This document shows positions 60,401 to 64,000 of a stretch of DNA of 64,000 nt, in pieces; positions within the stretch are counted from its first letter, which is position 1, and each line of letters opens with the position of its first letter. Below the pieces are notes generated by a model. It did no database searches and was not told the origin of the DNA. It saw nothing but the letters and a program-made list of their open reading frames with translations. The position numbers and the translations under genes are program-made. The stretch comes from Ligula intestinalis (taxonomy: Eukaryota; Platyhelminthes; Cestoda; Diphyllobothriidea; Diphyllobothriidae). The stretch covers positions 50,390,050 to 50,454,049 of the forward strand of contig JAYGXS010000003.1 of NCBI GenBank assembly GCA_036362985.1, in the 5' to 3' direction.

Positions 60401-63400
60401 TATAAGCATCCTTTGCTACCTAATAAGATGAACTCCTGTAAGAGTTCGAAAGCTCAGGACAATAAACAAATTGATCCGGTGCTCGAAAAGTCTTCTGCCT
60501 TATCCATACCTGGAACGCGAACCTTTTCATTCATTTGGTTAATTTTGTTCTTTGATCATGCTTTTACAAAAATTTATTTCAGTAAAGCGGCAAAGCTGTC
60601 TTATAGGGCCACCTACCTATCTTTTTTCCTCGCCCAACTGTGTTACGGAATTGGTGCTTAGGCATTCAATCCTTGGATAACATGTGGGAATGAATCTATA
60701 ATCGTGTTGAAAGCGATTAAAGAAAATTAAATCAAAGCCACTTATATTTGTTTGATTGCGCTAAATATAATTAAATCCATCGACATAAACCACTGTTGCG
60801 CAGGTAACTGATGTCCATTGGTAGATATTCGACCTAATATTTGCGGAATTTAACGAAAATCACATTTTCTAATTCACAGTCATTCACAGCCCTCAGTAAC
60901 TTCATAGCAGCATACAAAAAACAATTTTAGCCTCGCGTAATAATCCTCCCCAGTAAGATGAATAAACAATTCAATTTGCTGTCCATTTAAACACTTTGAA
61001 ATCACTTAAGAGAATTTATAGTTTGTGCAATTATTTGTTTTGCCATATACTCACACTCTAAACACACATATACCTTTAAGTTTTGAAATCATTTTTCGCA
61101 CAACGTGAATCACAAAAGAGAAGATACACAATGAATTTGTACAGAAAAATCGATATCAACACAAGGTCATAAGGAGTGGCCAAGTGGCTAATCAATAACA
61201 TGAGAAGTTCAAAAGCTATGGTCAGCAAAAATAACAGGGAAAAAAACACCTGAAGTAACAACTTAGGAGAAAACTGTATAAACAGGGAGCCAATGTTACC
61301 AAGGCAAAGTAAGGTTCACTACATGCTCCAACTGATTACATAGGTCGAGTTTGACCCGCCGTATGTAGGCTGCCTCCAGGTAGCGTAAAGTGCGAGTTGT
61401 TCGTGCTCGAACAAGTACTCGGAAGGACGTTTGGGGGTCAACAGAATGGCCCGAGTCTAACAGATGTTCAGTAATTGAGGATCGCGGAATTCTGTTTTCC
61501 TGTTTCATTAGCCAGCTAGGTAAATGTTCCTTAGCTCTGGTGGCCAATTGCCTCTGCGTTCGCCCTAAGTTGTTACTTCAGGTGTTTTTTCCCTGTTATT
61601 TTTGCTGACCATAGCTTTTGAACTTCTCATGTTATTGATTAGCCACTTGGCCACTCCTTATGACCTTGTGTTGATATAGATTTTTCTGTACGAATTCATT
61701 GTGTATCTTCTCTTTTGTGATTCACGTTAAGTAATGAGAGGCGGCAACTGACGAGCTCTCTCGAAATGATATGGATCCAATAAATCATTTTTCTGCTATT
61801 GCCATATTTAAATTTGCACCAGGGAAACGTTGCTTTAAATTTTTCGCACAAGCACACTAACTACCTTTCCAGTCGGACTGTCGGTAGTATAAAAAGTACT
61901 GGCTACTGACAAGATAAAAGGTAGACTTTTTGACGCCAATTTAACTGTTTCCTTCAATGTCTAACAGACGACAAATGGCCAACGAGCCTCCACTACCAGC
62001 GGAACCAACAAGGAACTTTTCTGCGGACGCAGACGAAAATCCACGAAGCACCTTAGTGTAAGTGTTGATCATAAACTTCCTTTCCTCTAAAGATTTCAGT
62101 TTTGTTTTGATTCTAGTCATGCCTAGCCTAAAGCCATTATGACTTCCGAGAAGTTAAAGAAGCTTACATTTTGTAGGACCAATTATGCCTTCGAGGAAAG
62201 TGAATCCAGCGTCAGGAACAGGGCTGCTGTTATTGACGCAGAGAGCATTTCTAGTACTGGGTAGGTTTGTTCTCATTTTTCGTAAACTACTGATGGCATT
62301 TTGTTACGCTGAATTTTGAAATCATGTTAGAATTTTTGTTTCATTGAGCAAGAAGTCCTAACAAAGTGTATTTCGGCATTGACATCGGTCTCTTAAGCTT
62401 ATTTCCGATTCTACTCTACTTATTCGTTTTTTTCCACTGCACCGGATGTGCTTTAGGTTCGCTGTTATCTAAAATGTAGGTATAATGTAGAATTTCGCAT
62501 GAGATTATGCTTCACAGAAAGCTTGCCACGCGTCTTTTTAGGGATTTTGGACAATGAAACTTCATACAAAATACATAAATCATTTTCCCTTGTTATGTAT
62601 TTTGCCTTAAAAACCAAGTAATCGCAAGAATATATGTGTTTACCCAATTCAAAACAACGGTGAACCCCATTGACTGACTTGGAATTAAAAAGCTGACGTT
62701 ATCTTACGTGAAATGTCGGTGGGAGTATAAACTAACATGATATATTGCATCTGTGCAAAAAACCTTAAACCATGTAGCTATTAAAACAATATTCTGTCTG
62801 ATATACTGTAGTTCAGTATTACATACGGATGCATTTAGCTTTAGTGCAGCAATTTAACGAAATTGTATTGCCGTAGAAAATGGTGATTGTAATACCTAGC
62901 TTTAATCTATTTCCTAACTAAACACAATCCAGGAAGGTACTAGGTTTGGAGATACTAGTCTGTGATCACGCGGCAATGTGATCCAAGATTTCTGCTAAAC
63001 ACTAGCCGGTTTGTCTGCAGATTGGCATAGAATCCGTATTGGGGCGCCCAATGGCAATGAGAGTGGCTCTAATGATTTTCTTGGTCTACAGGTCTCCTCT
63101 GTTAAACAGTAGGGGTTGTTGCAGTTTATTCGACGATAAGCGTCCTTTAACAACCAAAAAGAGTTGCTCTTAAAGATTTCCTGGTTTTTCTGTTCGCTTC
63201 AAAACATTTTTCGCCGATGGTTTCGTTCATTAAGACAATTGCAAGCGGCTTTAATTTATTTCCTGCTGAGTATTTATCACGCAATAAGCACGAATTGACC
63301 ACGGATCTTGCAATACACATGGACTTGGGGTCTTTTGCCACTGAGCAACCCTTCGATGATTCCCTACCCACAATTTTTTTTCCTTGCCAAGCAACATTAG

Positions 63401-63754
63401 CATTAGGCCACAACACACAAAATCTCAGATATTTTGCTCTTATTTGCTTTCTTGCATGAGAATGATGATTTCCGAAAGCGCAGCACTTTATAAGCTTATG
63501 CTAAGATGCTAGATTTTATTTTCGTATTCGGATGCATTTTGTATGACCAAGTATCTTAATACACGCTCGTTAGATACGTATACTACTATATAACTGCTGA
63601 GGGTTTATCCTTTCAGTAGGCAAGAGGAAAGCATTGACAATATGCCGTCAGGAAGACTGCCAATTCGCAGAGAACAAATGGAAATTGAAATGAGCTCTCC
63701 AGAGACGCCAGTAGAGCGAGAACATCGGCCAAAAGAGCAAATAATAATAGCCAG
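21412..63754 (+). CDS. Large modular gene: helical N-terminus and Pro/Ser-rich tail built from many short phase-2 exons (3' end outside window)
   Basis: Gene-level entry. Nineteen segments can be chained on the plus strand with matching phases; from ATG 21421 they give about 719 residues over 42 kb, and the gene continues past the window because the last exon exits in phase 2. Residues 1 to about 204 are helix-rich and contain pieces such as MELDRSNFLAKHLQEYQVG, SAISDEAEK-type helices, YLYVYSQLSYWLRNTYDKED and VPQYRAFLRELDGCEQG. The remainder is low-complexity Pro/Ser/Thr/Ala-rich with no recognised domain. That architecture would suit a scaffold or adaptor protein, but this is inference and I do not recognise the family. 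Introns are 80, 66 and 31 bases at the 5' end, then 1-6 kb. From 24763 onward almost all introns are phase 2. Exons listed separately; the 10-base exon is a prediction. Confidence 0.72.
21518..21680 (+). CDS. Modular gene exon 2
   Basis: 163 bases, acceptor TTTTGTAATAG, donor GTTATG, entry phase 2, exit phase 0. It encodes NFLAKHLQEYQVGMAEQNEL and SMQTGLNQLIAISDEAEK, mostly amphipathic helix. An alternative acceptor 11 bases downstream (TTTTTTAG) would not fit the phase of exon 1. Confidence 0.68.
21747..21893 (+). CDS. Modular gene exon 3
   Basis: 49 codons, phase 0 at both ends, acceptor CCCTTCTAG, donor GTAAAT. It encodes EIKADNMRTAYGFAKSIVWK and an aromatic-rich helix (FYLYVYSQLSYWLRNTYDK). 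Confidence 0.75.
21925..22119 (+). CDS. Modular gene exon 4
   Basis: 65 codons, phase 0 at both ends, acceptor AATAAGACAG, donor GTAATG. It encodes KSKLQNALRKLKSILTLSVG and VPQYRAFLRELDGCEQG, then a helix ending ALQLLEQ. The preceding intron is only 31 bases (21894-21924). Confidence 0.8.
22120..23147. other. Intron of the modular gene
   Basis: 1.0 kb, strongly AT-rich; nothing recognised. Confidence 0.45.
23148..23236 (+). CDS. Modular gene exon 5
   Basis: 89 bases, acceptor CTTCAAACAG, donor GTTCGT, entry phase 0, exit phase 2. It encodes TSQECGHNIRVYDRLNEFSQ and ASSFDKSLE. A Penelope-like insertion begins about 34 bases downstream of this donor. Confidence 0.75.
23374..23577 (+). pseudogene. 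GIY-YIG endonuclease C-terminal remnant
   Basis: The plus-strand frame reads NSSILAHLVDSDHRVDAKEA, FRVIYKVPSS, LLATAEAAAIRLRRPIL, then TGA. The order H-L-x-D-S-x-H-x-V-D, then F-x-V-(I/L)-x-x-V, then AEAxAIRxxRPxL is that of the end of GIY-YIG domains in Penelope-like elements. The GIY and YIG boxes themselves are missing. The 61.5 kb locus holds the equivalent segment. Confidence 0.75.
23779..23797 (+). other. Hammerhead-ribozyme-like core motif (19 bases)
   Basis: CTGATGAGAATTATCGAAA lies in the right inverted arm of the Penelope-like insertion and is mirrored on the minus strand in the left arm. It matches the conserved CUGANGA...GAAA parts of a hammerhead core, but stem II would be only two pairs long. 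Whether it can fold and cut is unknown. Confidence 0.4.
23822..24762. other. Intron of the modular gene
   Basis: AT-rich, no gene recognised. It ends with the pyrimidine tract CTATCTTTCCTTGTCCAC and the AAAG acceptor. Confidence 0.45.
24763..25002 (+). CDS. Modular gene exon 6: Pro-rich
   Basis: 240 bases, phase 2 at both ends, donor GTAAGT. It encodes LGTPQVGFQTPLRSAASASP, LQPAEPPTPLLATSQPSIPR and TAEGAGRKVSTPRSF. Start of the low-complexity tail. Another acceptor (CCCACAG, 15 bases downstream) exists but gives the wrong phase. Confidence 0.72.
25003..29357. other. Intron of the modular gene
   Basis: 4.4 kb. It contains a repeat fragment with a (TTC)n tail at 28153-28253 and a TGTTG-rich low-complexity patch at about 29115-29160. 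No gene recognised. Confidence 0.45.
28153..28253 (+). repeat. Terminal-repeat fragment ending in (TTC)n
   Basis: 28174-28213 (AAACGTCAGGCGAATAAAC ... TTGTCCCAGCGATCGAGTC) closely matches the right arm of the 39.4 kb palindrome (AAACGTCAGGCAAATAAAAC ... TTGTCCCAGTGATCGCATC). It is followed by about 13 TTC units, where the palindrome has only two. The TTC run looks like an expanded 3' tail of the same element family. Confidence 0.7.
29358..29741 (+). CDS. Modular gene exon 7: long Pro-rich exon
   Basis: 384 bases, phase 2 at both ends, acceptor GACCTATAG, donor GTAAGT. It encodes a Pro/Ser/Thr-rich segment, e.g. SPRPTVGPYGSALRSPSAPN, LPQPTVPPPATSVASQPPLP and NPFVPTWQPPTTTSTMPPVE. The longest exon of the gene; base composition is clearly richer in GC than the flanking introns. 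Confidence 0.85.
30050..30130 (-). repeat. tRNA-derived SINE head
   Basis: On the minus strand a box-B-like GGGTTTGAATCCATC follows an A-box-like segment (TACAGCCAACACCCTAGAAA). Intact tRNA folding is not apparent, so this is a SINE-type relic and not a tRNA gene. Confidence 0.45.
31838..31894 (+). repeat. tRNA-derived SINE head
   Basis: The segment TTTCAAGGGTTAGGAAGCTA, then CTTACTGACAAGTCACGAG and TTCAAGCCTC follows the A-box, anticodon-arm and B-box order of a tRNA, with mutated boxes. Confidence 0.5.
35320..35857. mobile_element. Non-autonomous DNA element (MITE), copy B
   Basis: 538 bases aligning over nearly the full length with copy A at 6584-7160, in the same orientation. Shared stretches include AGTAAGTGTAAAGTGAAAAA, TTGTTCCGCATGCAAATTAA and CGGACTATACTAATCT. 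Terminal inverted repeats are more decayed than in copy A. By eye the copies differ at roughly one base in five to six. Confidence 0.8.
36067..36116 (+). CDS. Modular gene exon 8 (50 bases)
   Basis: Acceptor TTACTTGTCCAG, donor GTGAGC, entry phase 2, exit phase 1. It encodes QPPLHSAEVPVQSAGP. With exons 9 and 10 it forms a set of 147 bases that can be skipped without a frame change. Confidence 0.68.
36117..39719. other. Intron of the modular gene
   Basis: 3.6 kb with a 161-base palindrome at 39374-39534. No gene recognised. Confidence 0.45.
39374..39534. repeat. Large palindrome of terminal-repeat type
   Basis: Two arms of about 70 bases, nearly perfectly inverted, from TATAGAAGAAGATGCGATCA at the left to its inverse at the right, around a spacer of about 20 bases (near TGTCATCATCACC). 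Each arm contains GGATTC...CGAAACGTCAG-type sequence and AAATAAA. The right arm matches the fragment at 28153-28253. Probably head-to-head terminal repeats of a Penelope-like or related element with the interior lost. Confidence 0.8.
39720..39806 (+). CDS. Modular gene exon 9
   Basis: 87 bases, acceptor CATTTTTTAG, donor GTAAGT, phase 1 at both ends. It encodes TGRMLPTSKLRRGAQDSQPL and YRPQLSQL. Confidence 0.7.
39807..42632. other. Intron of the modular gene
   Basis: 2.8 kb with a tRNA-like SINE head on the minus strand (41308-41352). No gene recognised. Confidence 0.4.
41308..41352 (-). repeat. tRNA-derived SINE head
   Basis: Minus-strand A box TGGCTCAAAGATTAGAGCG and box B GGTTCGGACCT at tRNA spacing. 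The clearest RNA-polymerase-III-type promoter pair in the window. The repeat probably extends to about 41540. Confidence 0.6.
42633..42642 (+). CDS. Predicted 10-base micro-exon of the modular gene (exon 10)
   Basis: CAAGCTCTGG sits between GATTTTTAG and GTGAGG. Entry phase 1 and exit phase 2 are exactly what is needed to join exon 9 (exit phase 1) to exon 11 (entry phase 2), adding ASSG across the junction. Without it exon 11 would be read out of frame and stop after 21 codons. Found by phase and consensus only, so another solution is possible. Confidence 0.4.
43737..43814 (+). CDS. Modular gene exon 11
   Basis: 78 bases, phase 2 at both ends, acceptor TTATTCCAG, donor GTGAGT. It encodes FGNYGQAGRQPESSARMPTV and ELPPS. 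Confidence 0.75.
43815..45293. other. Intron of the modular gene
   Basis: 1.5 kb, nothing recognised. Confidence 0.4.
45294..45398 (+). CDS. Modular gene exon 12
   Basis: 105 bases, phase 2 at both ends, acceptor AAAACCGCAG, donor GTAAGA. It encodes WSPLTPLQPTSTANAPQASS and AFAEEPFTADSL. Confidence 0.77.
45399..51226. other. Intron of the modular gene
   Basis: 5.8 kb, AT-rich. No transposon with diagnostic motifs and no gene recognised. Confidence 0.4.
51227..51316 (+). CDS. Modular gene exon 13
   Basis: 90 bases, phase 2 at both ends, acceptor TCTCATAG, donor GTATTC (weak). It encodes ETKQPLATTMMPSLPPRVQA and DLGGPPMNL. Confidence 0.68.
52950..53056 (+). repeat. Penelope-type terminal fragment with hammerhead-like core
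   Basis: Shares the order of motifs with 61731-61838: CTGA(T/C)GAG, six bases, CGAAAT, ATGGAT(T/C)CAATAAAT, TCTGCT, TTGCACCAGGGA. The 19-base core is at 52978-52996 (CTGATGAGCACTTTCGAAA). A 7-base complementary pair (TTGAATC and GATTCAA) encloses the core. Confidence 0.6.
54575..54645 (-). repeat. tRNA-derived SINE head
   Basis: Minus-strand A-box-like GTAGGTCACTCAGTTAGCGC, followed by a decayed box B (GTGAGTTTGACG). Confidence 0.5.
54847..54922 (+). repeat. tRNA-derived SINE head
   Basis: A-box-like CGTAACTCCGTTGGGTAGAG and box-B-like GGGTTCGGGTTGCACC at tRNA-like spacing. Confidence 0.5.
55065..55109 (+). CDS. Modular gene exon 14 (45 bases)
   Basis: Phase 2 at both ends, acceptor CGACTTTTCAG, donor GTAAGT. 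It encodes EFGMSPMEPEGQPS. Both splice sites are strong, which is the main support for so short an exon. Confidence 0.7.
55110..57394. other. Intron of the modular gene
   Basis: 2.3 kb. An open stretch at 55491-55739 (VGDYFSAPTYIYKFSDRLN) is not flanked by matching splice sites. Nothing else recognised. Confidence 0.4.
57395..57481 (+). CDS. Modular gene exon 15
   Basis: 87 bases, phase 2 at both ends, acceptor CCTGTGTAG, donor GTGAGT. It encodes PRTREPTTMNTLPTSRPLNI and AGTASITS. Confidence 0.75.
57482..58672. other. Intron of the modular gene
   Basis: 1.2 kb, AT-rich, nothing recognised. Confidence 0.4.
58673..58732 (+). CDS. Modular gene exon 16 (60 bases)
   Basis: Phase 2 at both ends, acceptor AATTTATTAG, donor GTAAGT. 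It encodes RTCSPTAESTRFFQQVEEK. Confidence 0.72.
61296..61570 (-). pseudogene. GIY-YIG endonuclease fragment of the Penelope-like element
   Basis: The minus-strand frame starts at the end of the YIG box (LGRTQRQLATRAKEHLPSWL), then SSITEHLLDSGHSVDPQTSF, FRVLVRARTT, YLEAAYIRRVKLDLCNQ, and ends HVVNLTLPW-stop. The first catalytic tyrosine (GIY) is cut off exactly where the inverted arm begins. It aligns with the remnant at 23374-23577 (H-L-(V/L)-D-S-x-H-x-V-D, then F-R-V). Confidence 0.82.
61748..61766 (+). other. Hammerhead-ribozyme-like core motif (19 bases)
   Basis: CTGACGAGCTCTCTCGAAA, with the same CTGANGAG-N6-CGAAA layout as at 23779-23797 and 52978-52996. Stem II pairing is minimal. Confidence 0.4.
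61968..62057 (+). CDS. Modular gene exon 17
   Basis: 90 bases, phase 2 at both ends, acceptor GTCTAACAG, donor GTAAGT. It encodes RQMANEPPLPAEPTRNFSAD and ADENPRSTL. Confidence 0.77.
62177..62260 (+). CDS. Modular gene exon 18
   Basis: 84 bases, phase 2 at both ends, acceptor ATTTTGTAG, donor GTAGGT; the preceding intron is only 119 bases. It encodes TNYAFEESESSVRNRAAVID and AESISST. Confidence 0.77.
62261..63616. other. Intron of the modular gene
   Basis: 1.4 kb, no gene or clear repeat recognised. Confidence 0.4.
63617..63754 (+). CDS. Modular gene exon 19 (gene continues beyond window)
   Basis: 138 bases, phase 2 at both ends, acceptor ATCCTTTCAG, donor GTAGAC. It encodes RQEESIDNMPSGRLPIRREQ and EIEMSSPETPVEREHRPKEQ, more charged than the earlier Pro-rich exons. 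No stop codon, so further exons must lie to the right. Confidence 0.75.
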
Positions 63755-64000
63755 GTAGACTGTCCTACTACTGTTGTGCCTTACTTTTACGGTGCTTAAT
63801 CTCGTGTCACATGTGTACGGTTTTGTGTACGCCTGAACGTTTGCCTAATTAATTTGTCTTTTTTGTGCTCAAGAGGCCTACTTACCGTGCTGATTTGATT
63901 ATATAACCTGAATAGGCCTCGGCTTACGCCTCACACCAGTCGCGTTCTCTGACGCCTAGTTAATTACCACTGGCAGAGACTGCGTCATCCGTTTCACTAC
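63755..64000. other. Start of the next intron, window edge
   Basis: Nothing recognised in the last 246 bases. Confidence 0.4.

Larger units (their letters stand above)
61091..61851 (-). mobile_element. 5'-truncated Penelope-like element with inverted repeats and target-site duplication
   Basis: Perfect 13-base direct repeats ATTTTTCGCACAA (61091-61103 and 61839-61851) flank a 735-base insertion. It contains two inverted arms of about 160 bases (about 61104-61266 and 61563-61730) with very few mismatches around a minus-strand GIY-YIG remnant. A further 108 bases on the right carry a hammerhead-like core and match the fragment at 52950-53056. The element is oriented on the minus strand and lacks its reverse transcriptase. 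Confidence 0.83.
58733..61967. other. Intron of the modular gene
   Basis: 3.2 kb. Its last part is occupied by a complete Penelope-like insertion (61091-61851). No gene recognised elsewhere. Confidence 0.45.

Overview
This window is nuclear DNA from a eukaryote with spliced genes, long introns and many degraded transposons. I think it comes from a flatworm, perhaps a tapeworm. The support is: one phase-consistent intron of only 31 bases; short introns at the 5' end of a gene and multi-kilobase introns towards its 3' end; Penelope-like, RTE/CR1-like and mariner-like fragments; and AT-rich DNA. I cannot name the species. No operons, rRNA genes, intact tRNA genes or CRISPR arrays were seen.

Three gene models can be built by hand from in-frame coding segments, GT/AG boundaries and matching intron phases. 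(1) On the plus strand, 2475-11233 holds the last five exons of a Mind bomb (MIB1-type) E3 ubiquitin ligase, a Notch-pathway enzyme. It has three RING motifs and ends in a family-typical RIVLY C-terminus. Its second RING has a 73-residue insertion. (2) On the minus strand, running toward it, 15906-12501 holds the last four exons (about 204 residues) of a gene I do not recognise, with STI1/DP-like helical segments. A good orphan exon at 17963-18191 may belong further upstream in it. (3) On the plus strand, diverging from gene 2, a gene of at least 42 kb starts near 21421 and leaves the window after 63754. It encodes about 200 helix-rich residues followed by a long Pro/Ser/Thr-rich tail. Eighteen to nineteen exons can be chained, and from 43737 onward every exon is short (45-138 bases), a multiple of three, and bounded by phase-2 introns. 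A predicted 10-base micro-exon repairs the frame between two of the exons.

Region by region: 1-1560 is low-complexity ACTAAA-type sequence holding a non-LTR reverse-transcriptase end. 1561-11233 is the MIB 3' half, whose large intron contains an antisense mariner-like transposase fragment and a MITE. 12501-18191 holds the minus-strand gene plus an antisense reverse-transcriptase scrap. 18192-21411 is the divergent intergenic region. 21412-64000 is the long modular gene; its introns carry two target-site-duplicated Penelope-like insertions, a large palindrome of the same general kind, a second MITE copy and several tRNA-derived SINE heads.

The least explained features are the modular phase-2 exon gene with its micro-exon, and the small Penelope-like insertions. 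In those insertions a GIY-YIG endonuclease remnant sits between inverted repeats, and a recurring 19-base motif resembles a hammerhead-ribozyme core. Gene boundaries are hand-derived and untested by transcripts.
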